From assembly GCF_001269985.1 (NCBI RefSeq), contig NZ_BBZB01000001.1, positions 1,054,001 through 1,118,000 of the forward strand: 64,000 bases of DNA. Reading direction: 5' to 3'. This stretch comes from Pseudoalteromonas sp. '520P1 No. 423'. GTDB lineage: Bacteria > Pseudomonadota > Gammaproteobacteria > Enterobacterales > Alteromonadaceae. The notes under the pieces were generated by a model, which did no database searches, was not told the origin of the DNA, and saw only the letters and a program-made list of their open reading frames with translations. Of this stretch, positions 9,395 through 18,808 are shown in pieces. The translations under genes were made by a program, and so were the position numbers. Position 1 is the stretch's first letter. Each line of letters begins with the position of its first letter.

Positions 9395-9907
9395 ATGAAT
9401 TTTTTATTCCCAAATGTGCGCACACTCGAAGCGCCTGTAAACGATAATCTAGCCAGTAAAGCTGAAAGTCATTATTTTCGTGATGCATTATCTGCTGCAA
9501 TAACAAAATCTGAACTCTCACCTAGTCAATTGCAGCATGCCATTTTTGCTTACATGCCAAACTGGGTTAGCAGTTTAATGCGATTACGTAATTGTATTGT
9601 GAAATCATTTGGTTTTAAAGTAGGGGCAGATAACTTAAAACCAACCAGTGATGAATTAGAAGTAGGTGATAAAGCGGGTTTTTTAACAATCACTGAAAAA
9701 TCAGAGAGTGAAATCATCTCTTATTCAGAAGATAAACATATGACGTTTTACATATCAGTATTAAAAAAATCAGACGAAGTTATTGTGTCTACTTTAGTAA
9801 ATCAAAAAACACTGATTGGACGCATTTATGTAAATAGTATTTTACCTTTTCACTATATTATTGCGCGTACAGTGATAAATAATGCAATTAAAGCCAATAG
9901 AATATGA
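9395..9907 (+). CDS. DUF2867 family protein
   Basis: ATG 9395 is preferred over GTG 9392, because AGGAG at 9385-9389 is then five bases away. The 170-residue soluble protein shows the DUF2867 pattern: ...FRDALSA near the N-terminus, PNWVSSLMRLRN in the middle, KAGFLTI, then a beta-rich end. The family is SRPBCC/START-like in appearance and has no assigned reaction. Its stop overlaps the next start as ATGA (9904-9907), so it is translationally coupled to the TetR regulator. Likely repressed through the palindrome upstream. Confidence 0.7.
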   Translation: MNFLFPNVRTLEAPVNDNLASKAESHYFRDALSAAITKSELSPSQLQHAIFAYMPNWVSSLMRLRNCIVKSFGFKVGADNLKPTSDELEVGDKAGFLTITEKSESEIISYSEDKHMTFYISVLKKSDEVIVSTLVNQKTLIGRIYVNSILPFHYIIARTVINNAIKANRI

Positions 9908-10446
9908 AAAAAGAAACTAAAAATAGTCAGTTAGACTGGCTTGAATTTGCCTTAGATATATTAATTAAAAAGGGGCCAGACTCTTTAAAAATAATCCCTT
10001 TGTGTGATTTAAAAGGCGTCACTAAAGGCTCTTTTTACCACCATTTTAAAAATCGTTCTGAGTTTATTGAAACCTTAATGATGCATTGGTATCAAGAAAT
10101 GACACTAGAGTTTATAACACAAGCCAATACACAAGCATCTCCTCTAGAACGATTAAAAAAGTTAGACCAAGTGATTGCGAGTCATAACATTGAAGCTGAA
10201 ATGCATATCCGTGCATGGGCTTTAAAAGAGAAAACCATCGCAAAGCATTTAGAAAGAATAGACCAACAAAGGCAAAGCTATTTAGCGCATTGTTATATAG
10301 AGCTTGGGATGGATAAAGATCAAGCACAAGATATTGCGCTAATGGCTTATGCTAATTTTTTAGGTATGCAGCAGATACATCCCAAACCGTCAATGGAAAC
10401 GGTTTTAAGGGTATCGGCTATGGCATCAAAGGTATTTATGCCATAA
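9904..10446 (+). CDS. TetR family transcriptional regulator
   Basis: The 180-residue protein has a helix-turn-helix at about residues 25-50 (LCDLKGVTKGSFYHHFKNRS). The K-G-S-F-Y-H-H-F signature is diagnostic for TetR. The C-terminal helical part is the ligand/dimer domain, with no recognisable ligand. It overlaps the DUF2867 gene by four bases and is followed 70 bp later by a DUF6463-like gene. It probably represses this operon by binding the palindrome at 9354-9374. Confidence 0.9.
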   Translation: MKKETKNSQLDWLEFALDILIKKGPDSLKIIPLCDLKGVTKGSFYHHFKNRSEFIETLMMHWYQEMTLEFITQANTQASPLERLKKLDQVIASHNIEAEMHIRAWALKEKTIAKHLERIDQQRQSYLAHCYIELGMDKDQAQDIALMAYANFLGMQQIHPKPSMETVLRVSAMASKVFMP

Positions 10447-10516
10447 CTGCAAGATTGATAATAACTAACATCAAGTAAGTTAACATTGAATTTTTATAAA
10501 CTTAAGGAACAAGAAG

Positions 10517-10927
10517 ATGAAAGCAATGAAATACTCCGGTTATTACTTAGTTTTTACAGGTATTATTCACAACTTAATTGGTCTAGCTTTAGGTTGGCAA
10601 AGCTTAGTTGATATGCATCAAGATAATTGGTTTGCTAGCACTATTGTAAATGGCCAAATGATATTCCAGCGAGAAGCCATAGTCTGGTTTTTATTAACAG
10701 GATTCTTTTGGGTTTTATTTGGTTTAATGTTACAAAAAGCGCTTAAAGAAGGTTTTACGCCGCCACTGTCTTTAGCTTGGGGGTTTATAGCAATAGGGAT
10801 TATTGTTGCTATTATTATGCCAGTATCTGGTGCTTACTTGCTTATTATTCAGGGGATTATTCTGTTAATAGGTATTATGAAATTAACACCTCAGACTATT
10901 GTCTATTCAGAATCTACACGTAGATAA
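10517..10927 (+). CDS. DUF6463-like four-helix membrane protein
   Basis: The 136-residue product has four hydrophobic segments (about 8-25, 57-74, 85-102 and 105-123). It has the family-like start SGYYLVFTGIIHNLIGLALG and the central QREAIVWFLLTGFFWVLFG. It resembles the DUF6463 family (name from memory, moderate certainty). It is the third gene of the DUF2867-tetR operon; AAGGAA precedes the start. Role unknown. Confidence 0.6.
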   Translation: MKAMKYSGYYLVFTGIIHNLIGLALGWQSLVDMHQDNWFASTIVNGQMIFQREAIVWFLLTGFFWVLFGLMLQKALKEGFTPPLSLAWGFIAIGIIVAIIMPVSGAYLLIIQGIILLIGIMKLTPQTIVYSESTRR

Positions 10928-10933
10928 TTTGCT

Positions 10934-10967
10934 CAGCGGCTAGTATTGGTCGCTGTTTTCCTTTTTG
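10934..10967 (+). terminator. Terminator of the DUF2867-tetR-DUF6463 operon
   Basis: CAGCGGC and GTCGCTG pair with one mismatch around an 8-base loop, followed by TTTTCCTTTTTG. It begins 7 bp after the stop codon. Confidence 0.6.
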
Positions 10968-10970
10968 TTT

Positions 10971-11247
10971 CAATTGAAGCCGCTAGGGCTGAGAGCAGGG
11001 ACGAGGCTTTACTGTTGTAGCTGATGAAGTTAGACCGCTAGCTGTGAGAACGCAAAGTTCAACCGCTGAAATAACCTCTATTATAAGTGAGCTTCAAGTA
11101 AAAACGTCTGATATTGTTGCAGTCGTAAATAACTGTAAAGAGCAGGGCATTGAAAGTGTGCAACAAGCCACACAAACTGAAGCGGTATTAAATGAGATAA
11201 TCTCTGATATTGATGTTATCACCGATATCATAATTCTCGTCGAGTAA
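10971..11247 (+). pseudogene. Remnant of a methyl-accepting chemotaxis protein
   Basis: The conserved signalling tip of a chemoreceptor can be read as IEAARA, one missing base, then [17 protein letters not shown] and [18 protein letters not shown]. It continues to about 11247. Only ~90 of the usual 500 or more residues remain: no sensor domain, no membrane segments, a frameshift inside the tip and a stop soon after. It is a dead fragment. The following 11248-11496 stretch is AT-rich and holds no gene I can support; one short antisense reading there (TNKQELIWFVEDKAENK) could be another scrap. Confidence 0.8.
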
Positions 11248-11496
11248 ATGTTTGTTTTCTGCTTTATCTTCTACAAACCAAATCAGTTCCTGTTTATTAG
11301 TCGCATTTTTAGATACCTTATTTTTATAGCTGTGATTACAAAGTTGTTTTATGTCGTTTTGATATCATGTTTAATGTTATTAATTACATAATCGTTAGTT
11401 TGATTTAATACAATCACTTATTTCATTATTAGTGTATTGTTTTATTTCTAAATTTTATATTGATACACAAGCTGTAAGATTAACTTTGGAGTTTAT

Positions 11497-12540
11497 ATGA
11501 ATACGAGTTGGACTAAATATGCGATTTCCCAAATAGAAGCTGACTATACACGCTCAGCAGATACGCATCTTATTCAATTACCTTTACCGTACTTTAAAGA
11601 TATTGATATTTATTTTAAAGATGAAAGCACCCATCCAACCGGTTCTTTAAAGCACCGTTTAGCCCGTTCGTTATTTTTATATGCATTATGTAACGGCTGG
11701 ATCAATGAGAATACACCTGTTATTGAATCTTCAAGTGGTTCAACTGCGGTATCTGAAGCGTATTTTTCACGATTATTAGGTTTACGCTTTATTGCTGTAA
11801 TGGCAAACAGTACGGCGAAAGAAAAGATAAAACAAATTGAATTTTATGGCGGTGAATGTCACTTAGTTGATTGCACTACACAAATTTATAGTGAGTCAGA
11901 AAGGTTAGCCAAAGAGTTAAATGGCCATTATATGGATCAGTTCACTTTTGCTGAAAGAGCCACCGATTGGCGTGGTAATAATAATATAGCTGAACGTATT
12001 TTTAGCCAGATGTCGAAAGAGCGTTTTCCAGTACCAAGTTGGTTAGTAATGAGCCCTGGTACGGGCGGCACATCAGCAACGATAGGTCGTTACATTCGTT
12101 ATCAAGGTCAAGATAGTAAATTATTAGTTGTCGACCCAGAACATTCAGTTTTTTATGATTATTACAAAACGGGTAATGCAGGTTTACAAAATACACAAGG
12201 AAGTAAAATTGAAGGCATAGGGCGACCTAGAGTTGAGCCTTCTTTTATTTCTGGCGTGATTGATGAAATGCTAAAGGTAACTGACGCGAAAAGCATTGAA
12301 GCTATGTTATGGCTGAGTGAACAGCTAGGTCGTAAAGTGGGTCCTTCTACAGGGACTAATTTTGTGGGGGTTTTAAAGCTTGCCGAACGTATGAAAAAAG
12401 CAAACGAAAAAGGCTCTATTGTGACGTTATTATGCGATAGTGGAGAGCGTTATTTAAATAGTTATTATGATGAAAATTGGCTTAAAAGCCGAATTGAACG
12501 TAATGAAAGCTACCGTAACTATCTAAAAAGCATAGGTTAA
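11497..12540 (+). CDS. PLP-dependent cysteine synthase-family enzyme, Cds1-like (probable L-cysteine desulfhydrase)
   Basis: This 347-residue fold-type II PLP enzyme has the cofactor lysine in [15 protein letters not shown] (about residue 51), [15 protein letters not shown], which cradles the substrate carboxylate, and a glycine-rich [14 protein letters not shown] phosphate loop. It resembles mycobacterial Cds1, which breaks L-cysteine to pyruvate, ammonia and sulfide, more than CysK; this is from memory of motif similarity. Cytosolic. It is a single gene with TTTGGAG upstream. The exact substrate is inferred. Confidence 0.75.
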   Translation: MNTSWTKYAISQIEADYTRSADTHLIQLPLPYFKDIDIYFKDESTHPTGSLKHRLARSLFLYALCNGWINENTPVIESSSGSTAVSEAYFSRLLGLRFIAVMANSTAKEKIKQIEFYGGECHLVDCTTQIYSESERLAKELNGHYMDQFTFAERATDWRGNNNIAERIFSQMSKERFPVPSWLVMSPGTGGTSATIGRYIRYQGQDSKLLVVDPEHSVFYDYYKTGNAGLQNTQGSKIEGIGRPRVEPSFISGVIDEMLKVTDAKSIEAMLWLSEQLGRKVGPSTGTNFVGVLKLAERMKKANEKGSIVTLLCDSGERYLNSYYDENWLKSRIERNESYRNYLKSIG

Positions 12541-12672
12541 TATAATTTTTAATGCTAGTTTTTTAATTCTAAATGACTTATTGAACATCAGTTTAATGTT
12601 TCTCGTTTATTTGCAAACTTGGTGATAAGTTTATACGTATTATTGGTTAAATAGATAACTTATGAGAAGTAC

Positions 12673-13128
12673 ATGGCAGAGCTAAGAGCAATAGGATATA
12701 AAAACTTAAAAGGTGGGCCAATTTTTGAAGTAAACTCTGCCAAAGTGACAAAAGAGAAAGGTATTAATATTGGATTGCCCAGGAGACAAGGTAATCGGCA
12801 AGTGACACTTTTATCTTTTGAACAATGGCAACAAGCGTGTGATACTTTAAATATAAAGTTACCTTGGACCGCAAGAAGAGCTAACTTACTTGTTAGTGGC
12901 ATACAGTTTAATATCCAGCATGTTGGTAAAGTGATACATATAGGTGAGTTACAATTATTGATTACAGGTGAAACTGAACCTTGCTATAAAATGGATTGGG
13001 TTCACCCTGGGTTATCAGTGGCATTAAATGATAACTTTAAAGCTGGCTTAACGTGTAAAGTATTAAATGATGCTGATATTCAAGTAGGTGATACTATCCA
13101 TATCACTGAACAATTAAGCTTATTTTAA
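12673..13128 (+). CDS. MOSC domain protein
   Basis: The 151-residue product is a stand-alone MOSC domain: RRQGNRQVTLLSFEQW, then RRANLLVSG, IGELQLLITGETEPC and a final GDTIHI strand. The conserved cysteine in TEPCYKM matches the family's key residue. MOSC proteins handle sulfur from molybdenum-cofactor sulfurases, and stand-alone forms are linked to detoxification. It lies 130 bp after the Cds1-like gene, so a shared role in sulfur chemistry is possible but unproven. The ribosome binding site is GAGAAG. Confidence 0.85.
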   Translation: MAELRAIGYKNLKGGPIFEVNSAKVTKEKGINIGLPRRQGNRQVTLLSFEQWQQACDTLNIKLPWTARRANLLVSGIQFNIQHVGKVIHIGELQLLITGETEPCYKMDWVHPGLSVALNDNFKAGLTCKVLNDADIQVGDTIHITEQLSLF

Positions 13129-13164
13129 AATAGAGTTTAGCGGTGACGTATCGAATAATTAGAA

Positions 13165-13195
13165 GAGTAAAGGTACAAAGTTTGTACCTTTACTC
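13165..13195. terminator. Bidirectional terminator, 15-bp arms
   Basis: GAGTAAAGGTACAAA and its exact reverse complement are separated by one base. It lies between the convergent MOSC gene and beta-barrel pseudogene. Confidence 0.6.
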
Positions 13196-13203
13196 ATAAA
13201 TAG

Positions 13204-13821
13204 CTAAAAAGTTTTTCTTAAACCAATATTTAGCGTATCAACGTCTCTATCACCTGCTATACGGCTATATCCAGCTGTAACAAACCAAGTTTCCGCTACT
13301 TTATAATTAGCGCCTAAAACAAAACCTGATTCACGGTCACCTTCTTCAGGATCGGTATTTGTGTACGCAGCATTAAGTTCAATTGCATCTGTTATATTAG
13401 AACGTAAGCCTAGTTTAAATGTATCGACATCAAAAGATTCATCACCAGTATTTGCTTCTTCTAATTTCCAATCACCTAAGTTATATGAGGCAAATACAGT
13501 TACCCCATTATCAAGAGCATACTTAGCACCTAGACCATATTGAAATGTATCATAATCGATATCAAAATTATTAATATCGCCAGATGATTGAGTGTAATTA
13601 GCTTCTACAAAAAAGTATTCACCAAATTCATATGAACCTTTGATACCAAACCCTGAAGTATCAAAGTCGCTGTCGAAATCTGATTGGGTATAAAATGCCT
13701 CAGCAAAAATCTGATTGGGTATAAAATGCCTCAGCAAATGTGAAAGAAGGTGCATCTTTTGCAATAACTGATTGAGAAAATAATCCCGTAGCTAGAGAAC
13801 AGGAAGAACTGCGTATTTCAT
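13204..13821 (-). pseudogene. Outer-membrane beta-barrel protein, frameshifted at the N-terminus
   Basis: The C-terminal ~165 residues are a clean small beta-barrel: alternating strands (YFFVEANYTQSSGD, VFASYNLGDWKLEE, WFVTAGYSRIAGD) and a terminal phenylalanine (LRKTF). The true start is ATG 13821 with AAGGA nine bases upstream. From there MKYAVLPVL hits TAG at once. One missing base would restore LATGLFSQSVIAKDAP, a normal signal peptide. A second lesion is a 31-bp tandem duplication (13679-13740) that again shifts the frame. As written, no exported full-length barrel can be made. Confidence 0.75.
13679..13740. repeat. 31-bp tandem duplication inside the beta-barrel gene
   Basis: The unit beginning TCTGATTGGGTATAAAATGC occurs at 13679 and again at 13710. 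Since 31 is not a multiple of three, it changes the reading frame. Confidence 0.9.
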
Positions 13822-14027
13822 TAAACATTATCCTTGTTTAAGTAAAGTGTAAAAAACAGGGACACTATATTGAAATTAATTCCAAAGTAAACTTTTTTGA
13901 TAAGATAAATTAAAGCTTTACCTTAAAAAACCACCCTATAAACGCATAATATTTGCGAAACAATAATGACAAAGGCATAGTTTAACGTAATGTAATAAAT
14001 GAACTTATTTTCTATTTGGAGCTAAAC

Positions 14028-16058
14028 ATGAAAAAAGCCTTTAAAGGTGCTGTATTACTTAGCAGTATGCTAAGTTCTGCATTGGTATCTGCATCATCTA
14101 CTTTTGAAGCCGAAGATATTTTTGCCCTTGAATATGCAAGCAGCGTTAAACTTTCTCCAAATGGTAAAAAAGTTGTTTATATCAGAAATTCAAACAACAT
14201 TATGACAGACAATAAAAATAAAAATTTATGGTTGGTTGATGTTAAATCAGGTGAGCAAACACCTTTATTTTCTAATGGCAATCAATATTCACAACCAACT
14301 TGGTCACCAGATGGTAAAAAAATTGCTTTTGTGAGCAATGAAACCGGTAGCAAACAAATTCATGTTCATTATATCGCTGAAAATAAAACAGCTATGGTGA
14401 GTCAAGTACAGGCAAGCGTGAGCAGTTTAACTTGGTCGCCAGATGGCAGGTGGTTAGCCTTTAGCCAAAAAGTCAAAGGTAAAAAAACTCAATTAACAAA
14501 AATGCCTAAAAAGCCAAAAGGGGCTAAATGGGCTGAGCCAGTCATTGTCATTGATAAAGCGTATTATCAAGCTGATGGCAGTGGTTTAATTAAGCCTGGC
14601 TATAACCATATTTTTGTATTACCAGCTGATGGCGGTACAGCACGCCAAGTAACCAGTGGTGAATACCATCATAAAGGCACGCTTGCTTGGACTAAAGACA
14701 ACCAAAATATTGTTTTTTCAGCTAATCGCATCAGTGATTGGGAATATAAAAGACTGGAAGGTGATTTATTTTCGGTAGCAATCAATACTGGCGAAATTAC
14801 TCAGTTAACTTCTACTCCAGGTAAAGAATATAGCCCTACTTTTTCTGAAAATGGTAAAAGCTTAGCGTTTCTTTCAGGTTCTAATGAGCTAAACCCTTAT
14901 CGTAATGCAAAATTAAACATTTTAAATTGGGGTTCTAAAAAAGTAACGCCATTAGCTGCTGATTTTGATCGTTCAATAAGATCACCAAAGTGGATTTCTT
15001 CTTCATCACTTGCTTTTAGTTACGATGATTTTGGTAAACGCAAAATAGCGACGATTACGACAAAAGGTAAAATCAAAGATTTAACAGATACGGTAACAGG
15101 TACTACTTTAGGTCGACCATATATTAGTGGTGAATTTGACGCGAATTCATCAGGTAAAATTGTATTTACAACGGGCTCTGCAGAACGCCCAGCTGATGTT
15201 GCTATGGTAACTACACGCGGTAAAGTTAAACAGTTAACTAGCCTGAATGAAGATTTATTAGCGCATAAAAAGTTAGGGAAAATGCATGAAATTAACTACA
15301 AATCGTCATTTGATGGTGAGCAAATTCAAGGTTGGTACATTACGCCACCAGATTTTGATCCTACAAAAAAATATCCTTTAATTTTAGAGATACATGGTGG
15401 TCCACATTTAGCTTACGGTCCGCATTTTACAGCTGAACTTCAGCGTTTTGCAGCACAAGGTTATGTTGTATTTTATGATAATCATCGTGGTAGTAGCTCA
15501 TATGGTGAGCGTTTTGCGATGTTACTTAAATACAAATACAGCTCAAAAGAAGACTTTGCAGATCACAACTCAGGTGTAGATGCGATGATAGATTTAGGTT
15601 TTATAGATGATAAAAACCTATTTATCGCTGGTGGTTCTGCTGGTGGTATCGCAACAGCTTATGCAATTGGTTTAACTGATAGATTTGCAGCAGCAGCTGT
15701 TGTAAAACCTGTAATTAACTGGTTGAGCAAAGTATTAACTGCAGACAGTGGTTTAGGTCAAATTCCTACGCAATTCCCTGGTATGCCTTGGGATCACGTT
15801 GAACATTATTGGCAGCGTTCGCCTATGTCGTTAGTGGGTAATGTCACTACACCTACATTATTAATGACAGGTGAAGAAGATTTACGTACACCAATGGCAC
15901 AAACTGAACAGTATTACCAAGCATTAAAATTACGTAAAATAGATACTGTATTGGTGAAAGTTCCAGGTGCGCCACACGGTATTGCTGGTAAACCTTCTCG
16001 TATGATCACTAAAATTGAGCATACATTAGCTTGGTTTGAAAAATATAAAACCAAATAA
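14028..16058 (+). CDS. Secreted S9 family (prolyl oligopeptidase-like) peptidase
   Basis: ATG 14028 is chosen over an upstream TTG because TTGGAG is spaced correctly. The 676-residue protein has a signal peptide (to about residue 23, SASS). A beta-propeller follows, with WSPDGKKIAFVS and WSPDGRWLAFS repeats (about 40-400). The C-terminal alpha/beta hydrolase carries the Ser in GGSAGG (residue 537), the Asp in GEEDLRTP and the His in GAPHGI. All three catalytic residues are present. It is probably a periplasmic or secreted oligopeptidase of the acylaminoacyl/dipeptidyl type; the exact specificity cannot be read. Confidence 0.9.
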   Translation: MKKAFKGAVLLSSMLSSALVSASSTFEAEDIFALEYASSVKLSPNGKKVVYIRNSNNIMTDNKNKNLWLVDVKSGEQTPLFSNGNQYSQPTWSPDGKKIAFVSNETGSKQIHVHYIAENKTAMVSQVQASVSSLTWSPDGRWLAFSQKVKGKKTQLTKMPKKPKGAKWAEPVIVIDKAYYQADGSGLIKPGYNHIFVLPADGGTARQVTSGEYHHKGTLAWTKDNQNIVFSANRISDWEYKRLEGDLFSVAINTGEITQLTSTPGKEYSPTFSENGKSLAFLSGSNELNPYRNAKLNILNWGSKKVTPLAADFDRSIRSPKWISSSSLAFSYDDFGKRKIATITTKGKIKDLTDTVTGTTLGRPYISGEFDANSSGKIVFTTGSAERPADVAMVTTRGKVKQLTSLNEDLLAHKKLGKMHEINYKSSFDGEQIQGWYITPPDFDPTKKYPLILEIHGGPHLAYGPHFTAELQRFAAQGYVVFYDNHRGSSSYGERFAMLLKYKYSSKEDFADHNSGVDAMIDLGFIDDKNLFIAGGSAGGIATAYAIGLTDRFAAAAVVKPVINWLSKVLTADSGLGQIPTQFPGMPWDHVEHYWQRSPMSLVGNVTTPTLLMTGEEDLRTPMAQTEQYYQALKLRKIDTVLVKVPGAPHGIAGKPSRMITKIEHTLAWFEKYKTK

Positions 16059-16148
16059 ATATCAGTTAATGATAGGTTAATATAAGTTAGTACTAGGTGG
16101 TTTACTTTATTTAATTGGACTAGTTATTTTTAATTTGGTAAATAAAAT

Positions 16149-16172
16149 GCGTCATAGTTCCTGCTATGACGC
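16149..16172. terminator. Hairpin between two convergent peptidase genes
   Basis: GCGTCATAG, TTCCTG loop, CTATGACGC: a perfect 9-bp stem. ATTTTATT follows on the minus strand. Confidence 0.55.
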
Positions 16173-17281
16173 TTTAGATAAATAGCTTAACTATTTTAAG
16201 TGCTTATTAAGAAAAGTGACATAAGCATTTGATGCAGTTATTCGGTTTACCTTTTTAGTAAAACCATGACCTTCATCATCAAATAATACGTATTCAACAG
16301 GTACATTATTCGATTTAACAGCCTCTACTAATTCATCACTTTCTACTTGAAGTACTCGCGGATCGTTAGCACCTTGCACAACCATTAATGGCTTTGTGAT
16401 GTTTTTAGCATGAAACAACGGAGAAATACGACGATGACGGTCGCCATCTGTTGCTGGATCGCCCATCTCATCATACAGTGACTTTTTAAAGCTTTCCCAC
16501 CAAGGTGGAATTGAAGTTAGTGTTCTGACCCAATTAGTCACACCAAAAATATTAACTCCGACTTTAAATTCTTCAGGTTCAAATGCAAGTGCTGCTGCAG
16601 TCATGTAACCACCATAACTACCACCCATGATGCCAATTCTTTCACCGTCTATCCACTCAAGTCCTTGTAAGTACTTTTTACTCCAAACAATGTCTTGTAG
16701 ATCGTCTTCACCATGTTTTTATCATCAAGATGATTAAAGGTTTTTCCGTAACCTGAGCTACCGCGATTGTTAACAGCAAAAATAGCATACCCTTGATTGA
16801 CCAAATGTTGCTTCATTGCACTATAGCCTGTTCGACTTTGTCCACCTGGACCACCATGAACAAAAACAATGGCTGGTACTTTATTAACACTACTGGCTTG
16901 TTTCGGTTTATAAAGTACACCTGGTACTTCTAAGCCATCAAAGCTCTTAAAGCGAGCAATAGTACTTTCTACTAAGTTATTAGGATTAATGGCTGGACTT
17001 AGAGATGATGTCAATTTTTTTACATTTTTACTACCAATAGGCCAGACATATAAATTGTTAGGTGATGTATCTGAATTTAAGTAAAATGACATACGAGATT
17101 CATCATCTGAAAAATTAACACGGCTTAGGCTGCCTGCAGGTAATGACGGTAAACTTAGATCTTGATTGGTTTGTGTATCTATAACAGTTACTTTTGCACT
17201 AGAATCTTCATTTACTACTTTAACTCTGTATTTGCCTGATTTAGAGAAGTATATAAAGTTAATATCCCAATCATCCTTTAA

Positions 17282-17830
17282 CAGAGCGTAGCGAAAATCT
17301 CGGGGGCTTGCCCCCGTGCTGGATAGTGTAGACTGAGCTTGCCTCAGTCTGTAGTATCCAATACATGGAAATTCAAAGAAATTCGCATCATGTTTTTAGA
17401 TTAATGTACCACTTTGTGTGGATACCTAAGTATCGGCGTAAAGTCTTTTCGGAGCCTTATCGTGAGGCGATGAAAACAATAATCCAAAAAATTGGTTACG
17501 ATTACGACATTGATATAGTCGAGTTAGAAATACCGGAAGACCATATTCATATGGTCGTAAGAAGTGAGCCAAAAATGTCACCAAGCCAGATCATGCAGGT
17601 GATAAAAACTATTTCAGCCAGAGAATTCTTCAAATTATACCCAGATATTAAAAGGCGTTATTTCTGGGGAGGGAAGCTTTGGACTCAGAGTTATTTTGTT
17701 GAAACAATTGGAAATGCAACGGAAGATACTATTCGTAAATATGTGCAAAACCAATTGGTTGAATTGGATAAAAAAGAAGAGCTCGAAAGTCAGTTAGGAC
17801 TCTTTTGAAACTCGGTCGCTTGCGGCCGAT
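17282..17830 (+). mobile_element. IS200/IS605-family insertion sequence (single tnpA)
   Basis: The element has no inverted repeats but has terminal hairpins. The left hairpin CGGGGGCTTGCCCCCG is at 17301-17316. The right one is CGGTCGC TT GCGGCCG at 17813-17828. A long interrupted hairpin (17321-17359; GGATA...GACTGAG/CTCAGTC...TATCC) sits just before the tnpA start, in the position where IS200 elements keep an RNA that limits translation. It splits the S9 lipoprotein gene. Exact ends cannot be fixed because this family makes no target duplication. Confidence 0.8.
17365..17808 (+). CDS. tnpA: IS200-type Y1 transposase TnpA
   Basis: The 147-residue single-strand HUH transposase is the usual length for the family. 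It has the metal-binding HIH in PEDHIHMVV. The catalytic tyrosine is in the C-terminal helix (DTIRKYVQNQ). The Y1_Tnp features FVWIPKYRRKVF near the start and WGGKLWTQSYFVET are all present, with no frameshift. The protein looks functional, so the element may be active. Confidence 0.95.
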   Translation: MEIQRNSHHVFRLMYHFVWIPKYRRKVFSEPYREAMKTIIQKIGYDYDIDIVELEIPEDHIHMVVRSEPKMSPSQIMQVIKTISAREFFKLYPDIKRRYFWGGKLWTQSYFVETIGNATEDTIRKYVQNQLVELDKKEELESQLGLF

Positions 17831-18808
17831 TCTTTTATATATTCACTATGTTGGCTGTTTTTGAGGTTATATCGCCAGACTTGACTAAATTCTCCTTTGC
17901 CATTTGTTGTGTAATATAGGTAAGCACCGTCTTTTGAGAAGGTGTTGGCAGTGATTTGAGCATCTTGTTTAAAATTTGAAATTAACTGTGGTTTTGCATT
18001 TTTTTCTGTTAAATCAAGTAAAAATATATCGCTATCTTTGTTTGAATTAGATTTTCCTAATGTTAAAAGGTTACCTTCAGAATTTATACTTTGAACGTTT
18101 AAGCCTGTATTATTTTGGTATATGAGTGTGCGTTTGTAATTTTTTGCATCGTAACGGTATAAATCCATGAATTTAGCGTCACGTTCATTGGTTGAGATAT
18201 AAAATGATTTATTATCATCACTAAAACCACTGAATCTAGCGCGAACTTTATCACCAGGCGTTAAATCGGTAATAGTGCCATTTTCATCACGTACATAAAG
18301 GTGGAATAGCTCATTGCCGCCTTGATCTCGTGTTAATAAAATACGTTCATCATTAGGAAAGTAACGTACAGGATATGTTGTATCACTTGATTCAGTTAGC
18401 TGAGTTTTTAAGCCTGTATTTGTATCTATTGAATATAAATTAAAAATACCTGTTTCATCTGAACTGACTAAGATACGTTTACCATCTTGAGAAAAAGAAC
18501 TACCCATGATGCTTGTAGTATCAAAAAAGGTTTCGGCAGAGTATTGTTCAAATTGGCTTTGGTTTTGAATTATAGGTGTATTTACTTGCTGTGAAGTATT
18601 GTTACAGCCTGCTATTACGATAGCAACTGCAGAAAATAATATTGTTTTTTTTATCATTTTACATTCCTTGATTGAAGAGTATTGCAAGCATTGGATGTCC
18701 CTATATTCTGTAACAATCCCTATTATTGCAACATAAGGTAACTTTATATATATAACATTATATTTCTATAATCGGGCTATCTGCTAATCCATTTATCAGT
18801 AATGAAGT

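Larger units (their letters stand above)
16191..18657 (-). pseudogene. Lipoprotein S9 peptidase gene, split by an IS200-type element and a frameshift
   Basis: ATG 18657 (AAGGA eight bases upstream) opens a lipoprotein signal with lipobox IAGC. A beta-propeller follows and stops at the inserted element (about 17830). The frame resumes left of the element (about 17280) with the rest of the propeller and the hydrolase domain (VHGGPGGQSR). A second break near 16735 is a run of five A where six would keep the frame (DDKK then HGEDDLQDIVWSKKYL). The final part has all catalytic motifs: GGSYGG, GANDPRV and DEGHGF. So the ancestor was an active dipeptidyl-peptidase-like enzyme and the present gene is dead. 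Confidence 0.85.

Noticed and set aside
9246..9521. 91-residue minus-strand frame across the tetR operon promoter
   Set aside because: It runs through the operator and promoter and the start of the DUF2867 gene; no ribosome binding site or family pattern.
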